From Luteimonas panaciterrae (GTDB taxonomy: Bacteria > Pseudomonadota > Gammaproteobacteria > Xanthomonadales > Xanthomonadaceae): a DNA stretch of 64,000 nucleotides. Position 1 is the first letter of the stretch; every line of letters starts with the position of its first letter. The stretch spans positions 1 through 64,000 of the forward strand of contig NZ_JAJAVH010000016.1 in the NCBI RefSeq assembly GCF_020511115.1, read 5' to 3'. Made by a program: the position numbers and the translations under genes. The notes under the pieces are model-generated. The model was given only the letters and a program-made list of their open reading frames with translations. It searched no databases and had not been told where the DNA came from. Shown one piece after another: positions 42,159 to 51,952 of the stretch.

Positions 42159-42227
42159 CTAGAAGTTCTCCTTGTGCTCGTTGTCCTTTGCTTCCTGCTC
42201 GTGGTGCTTCTGATCTTCCCCTTTCAA
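42159..42227 (-). CDS. Possible tiny hydrophilic ORF after pntAA
   Basis: A 22-codon frame from a TTG: LKGEDQKHHEQEAKDNEHKE, then NF and stop. A second 14-codon frame (GTG at 42157, to 42113), also hydrophilic (KSSDTTEQRKND), follows with AAGGAG 10 nt before its GTG. Composition is protein-like, but the length is minimal and the start codons are weak. It could be one frameshifted small gene. Confidence 0.25.
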   Translation of the reverse strand: MKGEDQKHHEQEAKDNEHKENF

Positions 42228-42268
42228 CCGCGTGCCGCCGTGCTCCTTTCTACTCCTTCGGCAAGCGA

Positions 42269-43423
42269 TCACGCCGGAGCGGCGGCGGCCTCGGCGACGC
42301 GGGCCGATTCGGGCACTGCCGGCCACACGGTCTTGGCCAGCAATTCATCGTTCCAATCGAAGGCGAGCGCGCCGTTCTTCACCAGCAGCGAAACGAAATT
42401 GAACACATTGCGCGCGTACATCTCGCTTGCATGCAGCGCGCCGCTGCTGGCGAGGTTGAGCGGGCCGGCAATGGTCACGCCATTGCTGTCGATCGTCTCG
42501 CCGGGCTTGGTCAACTCGCAATTGCCGCCGGTCTCGGCGGCGAGGTCGACGATCACGCTGCCCGGCTTCATCCCTTCCACCATCGCGGCGGAGATGATCT
42601 TCGGCGCCGGACGCCCCGGCACCGCGGCGGTGCAGACGATCACGTCGATGCCCTTCAGATGCTCGGCGAGCCGGCGCTGCTGCTCGGCGCGCTCCTCGTC
42701 GGTGAGCTGGCGCGCGTAGCCGCCCTCGCCCGCGGCGCTCACGCCGAGGTCGAGGAACTTGCCGCCCAGCGATTCGATCTGCTCGCGCGTTTCCGGGCGC
42801 ACATCGAAGCATTCCACCTGCGCGCCGAGCCGCTTCGCCGTCGCCACCGCCTGCAGACCGGCGACGCCCGCGCCCACGATCAGTACCTTCGACGGCCGGA
42901 TCGTGCCGGCGGCGGTGGTCAGCATCGGGAAGAAGCGCGGCGCCAGCTGCGCGCCGATCAGCACCGCCTTGTAGCCGGCCATGCCGGCCTGCGAACTCAG
43001 CACATCCATCGCCTGCGCGCGCGTGGTGCGCGGCAGCCGCTCGAGCGGGAAGGCCAGGATGCCCTTCGCGCGCAACGCGTCGGCGCGCGCGGGATTGGCA
43101 TCGGGTTGCAGGCTGCCGATCAGCACCGCCCCTTGCTTCAGCGTCGCGATCGTCTCGGGCGGCGGCGCTTGCACGCACAGCACCAGATCCGCATCGGCCA
43201 GCGCCGCCGCATCGACCAGCTCCGCGCCGGCCTCCGCGTAGGCCTGATCGGCGATGCTCGCGCCCGCGCCCAGGCCCCGCTCGGCACGCACGCGCGCACC
43301 GGTGGCCACCAGCTTCTTGCAGGTTTCCGGCGTCAATGCCACGCGGCGTTCACCCGGCGCGGTTTCACGCACAGCTGCGATCAGTACCGTTCCAGTCTGG
43401 ACGACTCCGGTTTCCACTGCCAT
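42269..43423 (-). CDS. pntAA: NAD(P) transhydrogenase subunit alpha, part 1
   Basis: A 384-residue cytoplasmic NAD(H)-binding subunit of the split-alpha type. It has VRETAPGERRVALTPETCKK near the N-terminus, the dinucleotide fold KVLIVGAGVAGLQAVATAKR with the acidic ECFDVRPETREQ, and PGSVIVDLAAETGGNCELTK. The ATG at 43423 gives the normal start. It is separated from parts 2 and beta by 2 kb of opposite-strand genes. The three subunits are still expected to assemble. Confidence 0.93.
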   Translation of the reverse strand: MAVETGVVQTGTVLIAAVRETAPGERRVALTPETCKKLVATGARVRAERGLGAGASIADQAYAEAGAELVDAAALADADLVLCVQAPPPETIATLKQGAVLIGSLQPDANPARADALRAKGILAFPLERLPRTTRAQAMDVLSSQAGMAGYKAVLIGAQLAPRFFPMLTTAAGTIRPSKVLIVGAGVAGLQAVATAKRLGAQVECFDVRPETREQIESLGGKFLDLGVSAAGEGGYARQLTDEERAEQQRRLAEHLKGIDVIVCTAAVPGRPAPKIISAAMVEGMKPGSVIVDLAAETGGNCELTKPGETIDSNGVTIAGPLNLASSGALHASEMYARNVFNFVSLLVKNGALAFDWNDELLAKTVWPAVPESARVAEAAAAPA

Positions 43424-43547
43424 GCAACGCTCCGCTGGGGGGTTTGCCCTCATCCTAGCGAATCGGATCGGCCCCCGCGATGTCCCGGTGGCAGAATAGG
43501 AACTCGTTTTATCCGAAACCATCGTACTTAAATAGGCTCACCCCCAC

Positions 43548-44126
43548 GTGACCCCACTCGAAGTCCTCGACGCCCGCCGCTCCGTTCCCGCCAAGCAACT
43601 CGGCGAACCCGGGCCGGACGCCCCCACCCTGCTGCGCATGCTGCGATCGGCCGTGCGCGTTCCCGATCATGGCAAGCGCGTGCCATTCCGCTTCCTGCGC
43701 ATCAGCGGCGATGCGCGCCAGGCGCTGGGCGAAGCGCTGGTCGCGCGCACGCTGGAACTCCAGCCCGACGCGCCCGAAAGCGCGATCGACAAGGATCGCC
43801 ACCGTTTCTCGCACGCGCCGCTGGTGATCGCGGTCGTCGCCGTGTTCGATGCCGACGACACCCAGATTCCCGAACAGGAACGTCTGCTCAGCGCCGGCTC
43901 GGTCTGCTTCGCCCTGCTGCAGGCGGCGCAGGCACTGGGTTTCGGCGCCAGCTGGCTGACCGGCTGGCCGGCTTACGACGCCAAGATCCTGCAACTGCTC
44001 GGACTCGGCCCGCAGGAGCGCATCACCGGCTTCGTCCACATCGGCACGCCGAAGCTGGAGGCGCCGGAGCGCGAGCGTCCTGATCCGAGCTCGCTATTGA
44101 GTGATTGGGTGAGCGACCGCGCTTAA
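43548..44126 (+). CDS. Nitroreductase-family protein (YdjA-like)
   Basis: A 192-residue FMN enzyme with MTPLEVLDARRSVPAKQLGE at the start (Arg-Arg/Ser FMN site), LRSAVRVPDHGKRVPFRFLR, and the C-terminal GASWLTGWPAYDAKILQLLG with GFVHIGTP. It is initiated at a GTG. Substrates could be quinones, nitro compounds or flavins; the sequence does not decide. The stop lies inside a 36-bp repeat. Confidence 0.87.
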   Translation: MTPLEVLDARRSVPAKQLGEPGPDAPTLLRMLRSAVRVPDHGKRVPFRFLRISGDARQALGEALVARTLELQPDAPESAIDKDRHRFSHAPLVIAVVAVFDADDTQIPEQERLLSAGSVCFALLQAAQALGFGASWLTGWPAYDAKILQLLGLGPQERITGFVHIGTPKLEAPERERPDPSSLLSDWVSDRA

Positions 44127-44176
44127 CCGATGCCCTATCGGCTGCGGTCGCGAACGCCCGGCCATGAATGGCCGGG
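44118..44176. repeat. 36-bp repeat copy 2 plus CATGAATG hairpin
   Basis: 44118-44153 matches 8879-8914 at 30 of 36 positions. Directly after it, CCCGGCCAT pairs with ATGGCCGGG over GA (44157-44176), one of three hairpins with this kind of centre in the window. Confidence 0.6.
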
Positions 44177-44236
44177 CCGGGCGCTCCGAAGACGGAAAGT
44201 TGCGCCACGGACGGCATCCGAGTCTTATTGCCGATT

Positions 44237-45154
44237 ATGAAGAAGCCGCTGCATCTGATCGACGCCAGCCTGTACGTCTTCCGCGCCTGGCATTCGATGC
44301 CGGACGAGTTCCACGATGCCGACGGCTGGCCGACCAATGCGGTGCACGGCTTCGCGCGCTTCCTGATCGAACTGCTCGAACGCGAGCGCCCGCGCCACAT
44401 CGTGGTCGCCTTCGACGAAGCCCTCGACAGCTGCTTCCGTAATGCGCTCTATCCCGCCTACAAGGCCAATCGCGCACCGGCACCGCCGGAACTCAAGCGC
44501 CAGTTCGCCTACTGCAAGGCGCTGTGCGACGCGCTCGGACTGGTCGTGCTGGCGCACAGCGACTACGAAGCCGACGATCTCATCGGCAGCGCGCTGCATG
44601 TCGCGCGCGACCATGGCCACCGCGGCATCATCGTCTCGGCCGACAAGGATTTGTCGCAGCTGCTGTTCGAACATGACGAGCAATGGGACTTCGCCCGCGG
44701 CCAACGCTGGGGCATGGCCGGCGTCAAGGCGCGCCACGGCGTGGAAGCACATCAGATCGCCGACTACCTCGCACTGAGCGGCGACGCCATCGACAACATC
44801 CCTGGCGTCCCCGGCATCGGCGCCAAGACCGCGGCCGTGCTGCTCGCCCACTTCGGCAGCCTCGACGCCCTGCTCGAACGCATCGACGAAGTGCCGTACC
44901 TGCGATTCCGCGGCGCCGCGCAGGCGGCGATCAAGCTGCGGCAGCATCGCGAGCAGGCGTTGCTGTGCCGGCAGCTTTCCACCATCGCGCTCGACGCCCC
45001 CCTGACCGGTTTCATGCCACCGTTCCTGCGTAACCAGGCCGATGCCGCCACCCTGATCGCGCTCTGCGAGGCGATGCGTTTCGGCCCGCTGACGCGCAAA
45101 CGATTGCAAGCCGTGACCGACGTCGACTTAACGGCGTCATCGAATCCGTCGTAG
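44237..45154 (+). CDS. 5'-3' exonuclease (polymerase I-type exonuclease domain / Xni-like)
   Basis: A 305-residue FEN-family nuclease. The N-terminal LHLIDASLYVFRAWHSMP, FDEALDSCFRNALYPAYKAN and SDYEADDLIGSALHVARDHG, with IIVSADKDLSQLL, hold the acidic metal ligands; the helix-hairpin-helix is IPGVPGIGAKTAAVLLAHFG. The ATG at 44237 is chosen. It is a stand-alone 5' nuclease for flap or primer removal, complementing Pol I. Confidence 0.88.
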   Translation: MKKPLHLIDASLYVFRAWHSMPDEFHDADGWPTNAVHGFARFLIELLERERPRHIVVAFDEALDSCFRNALYPAYKANRAPAPPELKRQFAYCKALCDALGLVVLAHSDYEADDLIGSALHVARDHGHRGIIVSADKDLSQLLFEHDEQWDFARGQRWGMAGVKARHGVEAHQIADYLALSGDAIDNIPGVPGIGAKTAAVLLAHFGSLDALLERIDEVPYLRFRGAAQAAIKLRQHREQALLCRQLSTIALDAPLTGFMPPFLRNQADAATLIALCEAMRFGPLTRKRLQAVTDVDLTASSNPS

Positions 45155-45185
45155 CATCACGCAACCAAATTTTGCTCGACATCCC

Positions 45186-45731
45186 ATGACCGACACCCCT
45201 GAAATCCTCTACCAGGGCGAATGGCTTCGCCTGGTGAAACGCGACCACTGGGAATCCTGCGAACGCACGCATGGCAAAGACGGCCTGGCCGTACTCGTCA
45301 TCGCGGTGACGCCGGATGACCACGTCCTGTTCGTCGAACAGTACCGCGTGCCGCTCGGCGCCAGGACCATCGAGATGCCGGCCGGACTGGTCGGCGACGA
45401 CGACGCCGAGGACACCCTGGAAGACGCCGCCCGCCGCGAACTGGTCGAGGAAACCGGCTGGGAGGCCGGCCGCGTCGACGTCCTGCTGATCGGCCCGACC
45501 TCGGCCGGCATGAGCAACGAACGCATCGCCTTCGCGCGCGCCCGCGATCTGAAGAAAGTCGGCGAAGGCGGCGGCGTCGGCAGCGAGAACATCACCGTCC
45601 ACAGCGTGCCGCGCGCGAGCGCGCCCGCGTGGCTGATGCGCAAGCACGCCGAAGGCTTCGAGCTGGATCTCAAGCTCTGGGCCGGGCTGTGGATGATCGA
45701 GCACAATCCGGATGGTTCGCCGGCGATCTGA
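45186..45731 (+). CDS. NUDIX hydrolase (ADP-ribose pyrophosphatase type)
   Basis: A 181-residue NUDIX enzyme. The box spans DTLEDAARRELVEETGWEAG with the REXXEE core intact and the preceding Gly region GLVGDDDAE. EMPAGLVGDD and the C-terminal layout resemble ADP-ribose or ADP-sugar pyrophosphatases, probably clearing ADP-ribose or similar nucleotides. It follows the exonuclease gene closely. Confidence 0.9.
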   Translation: MTDTPEILYQGEWLRLVKRDHWESCERTHGKDGLAVLVIAVTPDDHVLFVEQYRVPLGARTIEMPAGLVGDDDAEDTLEDAARRELVEETGWEAGRVDVLLIGPTSAGMSNERIAFARARDLKKVGEGGGVGSENITVHSVPRASAPAWLMRKHAEGFELDLKLWAGLWMIEHNPDGSPAI

Positions 45732-45806
45732 AACGCTTCACTCCGTCGAACGAAAGACCGGACTTCACGAACACCGCACGGCATCCACCGTGCGGTGGCG
45801 CCATCC

Positions 45807-47222
45807 TCAATCCCGCATCTGCTCCAGTTCCATGCCCTTGGTCTCGCGTACCGCGGCAAGCACGAACGCGAACGAGAGCAGCGCGAACGCCGCATAGAGA
45901 CCATAGGCGAAGCTGAGGCCTATCTCGGCCAGCTTCGGGAACGTTGCAGTGATCGCAAAGTTGGCCAGCCACTGCGCGGCCGCCGCCACCGCGAGCGCGA
46001 TGGCGCGGATGCGGTTGGGGAACATCTCACCCAGCAACACCCACACCACCGGTCCCCAGCTCACACCGAAGAAGATCACGTAGAGATTGGCGGCGACGAG
46101 GGCGACAGGCCCCCACGGATGCGGCAACTGGATGTCGGCACCACCGCCCGCCGCCTGCGAGAAACACCACGCCATCACCGCCAGCGTGATCGTCATGCCG
46201 GCCGAACCGATGATGAGCAGCGGCTTGCGGCCGATGCGATCGACCAGCGCGATCGCGACCAGTGTCACCAGCACGTTGGTGATCGAGGTGGCGACGGTGA
46301 TCTTGAACGAATCGGCTTCGCTGAAGCCGACCGAATGCCACAGCGTCGACGAGTAGTAGAAGATCACGTTGATGCCGACGAACTGCTGGAACACCGACAG
46401 CAGGATGCCGATCCACACCACCGGCAGCAGTCCGCCACCGGCCTTGCGCAGATCGCTCAGGCGGGGTCGATGCTCCGAGCGCAGACTGGCATCGATCTCG
46501 TCGACCTTGTGGTGAAGCGCCTCATCGTCGGTCAGGCTCAGCACCTGCCGCAACACGCCAGCGGCCGCGGTCTTCTCGCCCTTCGCCACCAGATAGCGCG
46601 GCGATTCGGGAACGCGCAACACCAGCAATCCATACACCACCGCCGGCAACGCGGCGACGAGGAACATCCACCGCCACGCATTCAAACCAAACCACAACGG
46701 CTGCGCCGCGCCGCCGGCCAGATGCGCGAGCAGCGCATCCGAAGCCAGCGCGACGAAGATGCCGAGCACGATGGCGAGCTGCTGCAGCGAACCGAGCCGC
46801 CCGCGCACGTGCGCGGGAGAGATTTCGGCGATGTACGCCGGCGCGATCACCGAAGCGATGCCCACGCCCATGCCGCCGACCAGGCGCCAGAACACCAGAT
46901 CCCAGACGCCGAACACCAGCCCCGAGCCCACCGCGCTCACGGTCAACGCCACCGCCGCCACCTGCATGGTGCGCACGCGACCCCAGCGGTCGGCGAGCGG
47001 CCCGGCATACCAGGCGCCAATGGCCGAGCCCAGTAGCGCGCACGACACCGCGAAGCCGATCAGCGTCGCGTCGAGCTTGAAATCACCGCGGATCGCGTCG
47101 ACCGCGCCATTGATGACCGCGGTATCGAAACCGAACAGGAATCCGCCGAGCGCCGCGACCGCGGCGATGGCGACGACACGAGCATTGGTACGCGCCAAAG
47201 GCGATGTCGCAACTGCATTCAC
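45807..47222 (-). CDS. MFS sugar:proton symporter
   Basis: A 471-residue transporter with 12 membrane helices. Sugar-porter signatures: GFDTAVINGA in helix 1, DRWGRVRT in loop 2-3, PESPRYLVAKGE before the central loop, FQQFVGINVIFYYSSTLW in helix 7 and DRIGRKPLLIIG in loop 8-9. This fits the XylE/GalP/AraE group; the actual sugar is not determinable. The upstream region has LacI-like operator candidates, but no repressor gene is in the window. Confidence 0.9.
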   Translation of the reverse strand: MNAVATSPLARTNARVVAIAAVAALGGFLFGFDTAVINGAVDAIRGDFKLDATLIGFAVSCALLGSAIGAWYAGPLADRWGRVRTMQVAAVALTVSAVGSGLVFGVWDLVFWRLVGGMGVGIASVIAPAYIAEISPAHVRGRLGSLQQLAIVLGIFVALASDALLAHLAGGAAQPLWFGLNAWRWMFLVAALPAVVYGLLVLRVPESPRYLVAKGEKTAAAGVLRQVLSLTDDEALHHKVDEIDASLRSEHRPRLSDLRKAGGGLLPVVWIGILLSVFQQFVGINVIFYYSSTLWHSVGFSEADSFKITVATSITNVLVTLVAIALVDRIGRKPLLIIGSAGMTITLAVMAWCFSQAAGGGADIQLPHPWGPVALVAANLYVIFFGVSWGPVVWVLLGEMFPNRIRAIALAVAAAAQWLANFAITATFPKLAEIGLSFAYGLYAAFALLSFAFVLAAVRETKGMELEQMRD

Positions 47223-47272
47223 GGTGATTCTCCTACGGGCCTCGGCCCACTGAGAACGCCACCTGCGTTCGC

Positions 47273-47320
47273 GCCGAACGTTACCGGGTTATCGGCCGGA
47301 CGTCATCGCATACGTATGCG
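47273..47320. promoter_or_regulatory. Candidate operators upstream of the sugar porter
   Basis: GCCGAACGTTACCGG (47273-47287), a near-palindrome centred on AACGTT as in LacI/GalR-type sites, and CGCATACGTATGCG (47307-47320), a perfect 14-bp palindrome. Both lie 50-100 nt before the porter start. Binding proteins are unknown. Confidence 0.45.
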
Positions 47321-47334
47321 CCGCGGGCAGGCGG

Positions 47335-48276
47335 TCACGCAAACCGGTCGGTCGCCCGAACCAGCGCGTCAACGTTCTCCGCCTCGAAAGCGGAATGGCC
47401 GGACGCGGGCGTGATGGTCAACTGCGACTTCGGCCACGCTTTGTGCAACTCCCAGGCGCTCTGCACCGGGCAGACCACGTCGTAGCGACCGTGCACGATG
47501 ACGCCCGGGATGTCGGCGATCTTGTGCGCATCGCGCAGCAGCTGATCCTCCACCTCGAAGAAGCCGCCATTGACGAAGTAATGGTTCTCGATGCGGGCGA
47601 AGGCGAGTGCGAATCTGGCGTCTTCGTGCCCCGTGACGAAATCCTGGTCGACGTGCAGGAAGGACGTCGCGCCCTCCCACACGCTCCATGCGCGCGCGGC
47701 GGCCAGCCGCACGGATTCGTCTTCGCTGGTCAGGCGGCGATGGAAGGCGGAAATCAGGTCATGACGCTCGACCGCGGGGATGGCGGTGATGTAGTGCTCC
47801 CACGCATCCGGGAACAGCCGCGACGCGCCTTCCTGGTAGAACCATTCCAGCTCCCAGCGGCGCAGCATAAAGATGCCACGCAGCACCAGTTCGGTCACGT
47901 GTTGCGGATACGTCTGCGCGTAGGCGAGCGCCAGCGTCGAACCCCATGAGCCGCCGAACACCTGCCATTGCTCGATACCGAGCTTGACGCGCAGCTTCTC
48001 GATATCGGCGACCAGATCCCAGGTGGTGTTGTCGACCAGATCGGCATGCGGCGTCGAACGTCCGCTGCCGCGCTGGTCGAACAGCACGATGCGGTACTTC
48101 GACGCATCGTGGAAGCGGCGCATCTTGGCGCTGCAGCCCGCGCCGGGGCCGCCATGCAGCAACACCACCGGCTTGCCGTTCGGATTGCCGCATTGTTCGT
48201 AGTAGAGCGTGTGGCGATCGTCGACCTGGAGCGTTCCAGTGTCATAGGGTTCGATGTCGGGATACAGGTCGCGCAT
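47335..48276 (-). CDS. pip: Proline iminopeptidase
   Basis: A 313-residue alpha/beta hydrolase (S33) that removes N-terminal proline. The oxyanion motif HGGPGAG is near 41-47, the nucleophile elbow GGSWGS holds Ser110, the Asp lies in VIVHGRYDVVCPV and the His in TPASGHSAFE. ELVLRGIFMLRRWELEWFYQ and WSVWEGATS are family-typical. The ATG at 48276 is preferred to the longer frame. Confidence 0.94.
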   Translation of the reverse strand: MRDLYPDIEPYDTGTLQVDDRHTLYYEQCGNPNGKPVVLLHGGPGAGCSAKMRRFHDASKYRIVLFDQRGSGRSTPHADLVDNTTWDLVADIEKLRVKLGIEQWQVFGGSWGSTLALAYAQTYPQHVTELVLRGIFMLRRWELEWFYQEGASRLFPDAWEHYITAIPAVERHDLISAFHRRLTSEDESVRLAAARAWSVWEGATSFLHVDQDFVTGHEDARFALAFARIENHYFVNGGFFEVEDQLLRDAHKIADIPGVIVHGRYDVVCPVQSAWELHKAWPKSQLTITPASGHSAFEAENVDALVRATDRFA

Positions 48277-48342
48277 GCGGCACCTTCGATCAGGGATTGT
48301 CGGAGTGTAATGGATGACAGGTAATGAATGAGGAAAGCCATT

Positions 48343-48375
48343 GCTCGTCATTCCGCGAAAGCGGGAATGACGAGC
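48343..48375. repeat. GTCATTCC-type palindromic repeat
   Basis: GCTCGTCATTCCGC and GCGGGAATGACGAGC form an almost perfect stem over GAAA. It lies between pip and prmC. Confidence 0.65.
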
Positions 48376-48407
48376 GGAAGAGATCGATCACTCCTTTCAC
48401 CCGTCGC

Positions 48408-49241
48408 TCAAACGCGAACCCGCCCTATCGTCACCCGATCGCGGGCTTCCAGGTCGCGCAACGTGGAGACATCGACGAATCCAGCCGCGATCAACAGCGC
48501 GCGCACCGACTCGCCCTGCTCGTATCCATGCTCCAGCAACAACCAGCCGCCAGGCCGCAAATGCTCCGGCGCATCACGAGCGATGACGCGGATGGCGTCG
48601 AGGCCGTCCGTGCCCGAAGACAATGCGAGCCGCGGCTCGTAACGCAAATCGCCTTCGCGCAGATGCGGATCGTCTTCCGCGATATAAGGCGGATTGCTGA
48701 CGACGACGTCGAATTTTTCGCCAGCCAGCGACGAGAACCAGTCGCCGCGACGGAATTCCACATTGCGGATTTCGTGGCCATGCGCATTGGCGAGCGCCAG
48801 TGCCAGCGCGTCCTCACTGACGTCGACCGCGATCACGTGCGCGCGCTTGCGCTCGCTCGCAAGCGCAAGCGCGATCGCTCCGGTCCCGGTGCCAAGATCG
48901 GCGATGCGCGCTTCGCGATCCGCCGGGATGCGTTCGAGCGCGGCTTCGACCAGCAATTCGGTTTCCGGGCGAGGAATCAGAGCCGAGGCCGTGGTTTCCA
49001 ACTCCAGCGTCCAGAAACCACGCCTTCCCGTCAGATAGGCGATGGGTTCGCCGGCCTCGCGTCGTGACAGCAGGGTCTGGAAGCGCTCCAGCACCCCCCC
49101 CTCGATCGCATCATCGCCATGCGTGTAGAGCCAAGCACGGTCGTAAGCGCGCAGCGCGTGCAGCAGCAACAGCTCCGCCTCGGCGGGCTCGATGCGTGCA
49201 CGCGCTTCGCGCAGGCAGGCAGTGATCGTCGGTGTCGCGAT
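48408..49241 (-). CDS. prmC: Release-factor glutamine methyltransferase PrmC
   Basis: An enzyme of about 277 residues that methylates the GGQ glutamine of RF1/RF2. The SAM fold shows [20 protein letters not shown], and the catalytic NPPY motif is in [18 protein letters not shown]. There is no in-frame ATG, GTG or TTG at the expected start; the likely start is an ATC at 49241 preceded by GAGGGCAGG, giving [14 protein letters not shown] start inside pepN is the alternative. The stop codon lies close to the repeat at 48343. Confidence 0.85.
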   Translation of the reverse strand: MATPTITACLREARARIEPAEAELLLLHALRAYDRAWLYTHGDDAIEGGVLERFQTLLSRREAGEPIAYLTGRRGFWTLELETTASALIPRPETELLVEAALERIPADREARIADLGTGTGAIALALASERKRAHVIAVDVSEDALALALANAHGHEIRNVEFRRGDWFSSLAGEKFDVVVSNPPYIAEDDPHLREGDLRYEPRLALSSGTDGLDAIRVIARDAPEHLRPGGWLLLEHGYEQGESVRALLIAAGFVDVSTLRDLEARDRVTIGRVRV

Positions 49242-49255
49242 GTGCCTGCCCTCGC

Positions 49256-51952
49256 TTATTTGCCCGCGAACGTCGGCGCCTTGCCCGCGCGCGCGTCCAC
49301 CTGCGCGGCGCAGAGCTCGACTCCCTCGATGGCCTGCGTCAACGCACGCGGGCCGCCTTCGATGGTTTCCATGCGCTTGGCGAACTTGGTCTGCAATTCC
49401 TGTGCCTCCTCGCGGCTGCACATGCCCATCGCGTAGAGATCGAGCAGACGCGCACCCGCTGGCGCCAGCTTGGCTTCCAGCGTCTTGAAATTGCCGTCGA
49501 GCCACTGCCGCAGCGCGATGCGGGTTTCGGGTTTCTCGCCCTGGCCCATGAGGATGTCGGGAATCTCGTTCCTGCGCAGCAAGCCTGCCTCGAGCGCCAG
49601 CGCGCGTGCGCGTTCGGCCAGTTGCGGATCACGCGAACTGCCGAGCGCGGCGGCCAGATCGCCGCGCAGTTCTGGATCCTGCGTCGCGCGCAGATGCTGT
49701 TCGGCGGAATCGAATGCCGCCTTGCCGCCGTCCTGCACCGCCACGGTCATGGCGAGGCCGCGGATGTCGCGCGGCGCGGCATCGGGCTTCAGCTTGCCGT
49801 CGCCGTCCAGACCGAGCACGGCGCGCCCTTGCGTGGCGAGCTGTTTGCGGACCGCCGCATCGTCGAGCGTGCGCGCGAAGAAGCCGATCAGCCTGCTGCG
49901 CAGGATGCGGGTATCGTCGGCTTCCTTGCCCTGGAACGACGTTCCCAACTTCTCCAGGCGTGGCCGGTAGATGTCGGCGATGCCGGCGCGGAATGCCGCG
50001 CGGGAGGCGTCATCCTTGAACAGGCGTTCGTCCATCCACCTGACCTCGCCCATTCCCGTCGTCACCGTCTGACGCACGTCGGCGTTCGCGAATTGCGGCA
50101 GCGTCTTGACCAGATCGCTCGGCGTGAGATCACCCGCGTCGTAAGCGGCGATGGCCGAGTCGGCGAACATGCGCTGCTCGCGTTGATCGAGCTTCGCGAA
50201 GGCGCCGGACAGCGCCTGCTGCAGCTTCGGCGCGAGCGAGAAACGGTAGTAGCCATCGCCGTGCGCGTTCGGCATCACCCAGGCCGGACAGCTTTGTGCT
50301 TGCTTGAGTTCGACACGCGTCTGCGCCTCGGTCACCAGCGTGCATTCCTCACGCACGGCGTTGCCGTCGGCGTAGCGCACGCACAGGGGAATGCCCCATG
50401 TCTGATCACGGCTCGCGCTCGAACCGAGCGGCAGATAGCGCTGCTGCTGCACCGTGATCGCGGGCTTGCCCGCGCCGCAGGCCAGATCGACCTTCACGAA
50501 CGGCACGCCAGGCTGATCGATGAAGCTGGCGAAAGCCTTGGCGACGCGCTCGGGCTCCTTGCTCTGCTCGGCCACCGACTGGATCAGCTCCGCGCTGGTG
50601 GCATTGCCGCGCGCATGCGCCTGCAGGTAGTTGCGCACGCCGTCGCGGAATTTGTCCTCGCCGATGTAGTGCTCGAACATGCCGAGCGTGGCCGCGCCCT
50701 TCTGATAGGTGATGCCGTCGAACGCGGACTGGATGTCGGTGAAATCCTTGATCGGCTCGTGGATGCGACGCGTGGTGGCGAGCCGGTCGGCGTCCATGGC
50801 TTCGATCACGCCTTCCAGCAGATCGCGATCGATGTGCGATTCGGGCCGGAGCTGGCCGTGGATTTTGTTGCCCATCCAGGTGGCGAAGCCCTCGTTGAGC
50901 CAGATGTCGTCCCACCAGCGCATCGTCACCAGATCACCGAACCACTGGTGCGCGAGTTCGTGCGCGCTGACACCCCAGTAGGCCTGGAGCAATCTCGCGC
51001 TGGAATTCTCGTCCGGGAACATCAGCACATCGCGATAGACGATCAGCCCCGCGTTCTCCATCGCGCCCGCCCAGAAATCCGGCGCGGCGACGTTGTCGAG
51101 CTTGTCGAACGGATACGGGATGCCGAAATAATCTTCCAGCCCCTTCACGATCGCCGGCGTGTGCTTGAGCGAATACGCCATGCGCGCACCCTGCCCCTTC
51201 GCGGCGATGCCGCGCAGCTTCAGCGGCGTGGTACGCGAGCCATTGGGCGCGATGTCGGGACCGACGGGGACATCCCAAGGACCGACCGCGAAGGCGATCA
51301 GATAGCTCGGCAAGGCTTCGGTGCGGCGGAACGTCACCTTCTTCCAACCGTCGGCCAGCTGTTCGGTCTTTTCCTCGGCCGTGTTCGCCACGGCGACGTC
51401 GTCCTTCGGCACGATCAGCGTGATGTCCCACGGCTGCTTGAAGCTCGGCTCGTCGAATCCGGGGAACGTGTTGCGCGCGCCCAGCGGTTCCATCTGCGTG
51501 ACCACGTAGTCGCTGCCGTCCGGCTTGACGCGGTAGGCGCCTTGCAATTCACCGAACGGGGCGTCGTATGCAATCTCGATCGTCACCTTGCCCGCCGGAA
51601 TCTGTTCGCCCGCGCTGAGCTTGAGCACGCCGGAGACGTCGGCGTTCTCCGTCTTCAACGCGATGCGTTTGCCATCGGCGAGCACCGCCTCGGCCTTGTC
51701 GATCTTCAGATCGCGGCCATGCATCCAGATCGTGTCGGTCGCTTCCGCCACGTTCGCTTCGATGCGGGTCTTGCCGCTGAAGCGTTGCTGTTTCGGATCG
51801 AGCTTGAGTTCCAGTTGCACCAGCGACGGCACCACCGTGCGCGGCAGCGGTCCCTTGGGCACCTGATCGGCGGCATGGGCGATGCCGGCACAGGCCAGCA
51901 ATGCACTCGTCAACGTACTGATCCGGAACGTTTTGCTGCGAAGCAGATGCAT
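49256..51952 (-). CDS. Exported M1-family aminopeptidase (PepN-like)
   Basis: An 898-residue zinc aminopeptidase with a signal peptide (about 1-28). Exopeptidase motif GAMENAG at 296-302, zinc site HELAH (H331, E332, H335), and the third ligand E354 in LNEGFAT. A C-terminal ERAP1-like helical domain (about 550-890) completes it. E. coli PepN is cytoplasmic, whereas this paralogue is predicted to be periplasmic or secreted. It ends 14 nt before prmC. Confidence 0.92.
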   Translation of the reverse strand: MHLLRSKTFRISTLTSALLACAGIAHAADQVPKGPLPRTVVPSLVQLELKLDPKQQRFSGKTRIEANVAEATDTIWMHGRDLKIDKAEAVLADGKRIALKTENADVSGVLKLSAGEQIPAGKVTIEIAYDAPFGELQGAYRVKPDGSDYVVTQMEPLGARNTFPGFDEPSFKQPWDITLIVPKDDVAVANTAEEKTEQLADGWKKVTFRRTEALPSYLIAFAVGPWDVPVGPDIAPNGSRTTPLKLRGIAAKGQGARMAYSLKHTPAIVKGLEDYFGIPYPFDKLDNVAAPDFWAGAMENAGLIVYRDVLMFPDENSSARLLQAYWGVSAHELAHQWFGDLVTMRWWDDIWLNEGFATWMGNKIHGQLRPESHIDRDLLEGVIEAMDADRLATTRRIHEPIKDFTDIQSAFDGITYQKGAATLGMFEHYIGEDKFRDGVRNYLQAHARGNATSAELIQSVAEQSKEPERVAKAFASFIDQPGVPFVKVDLACGAGKPAITVQQQRYLPLGSSASRDQTWGIPLCVRYADGNAVREECTLVTEAQTRVELKQAQSCPAWVMPNAHGDGYYRFSLAPKLQQALSGAFAKLDQREQRMFADSAIAAYDAGDLTPSDLVKTLPQFANADVRQTVTTGMGEVRWMDERLFKDDASRAAFRAGIADIYRPRLEKLGTSFQGKEADDTRILRSRLIGFFARTLDDAAVRKQLATQGRAVLGLDGDGKLKPDAAPRDIRGLAMTVAVQDGGKAAFDSAEQHLRATQDPELRGDLAAALGSSRDPQLAERARALALEAGLLRRNEIPDILMGQGEKPETRIALRQWLDGNFKTLEAKLAPAGARLLDLYAMGMCSREEAQELQTKFAKRMETIEGGPRALTQAIEGVELCAAQVDARAGKAPTFAGK

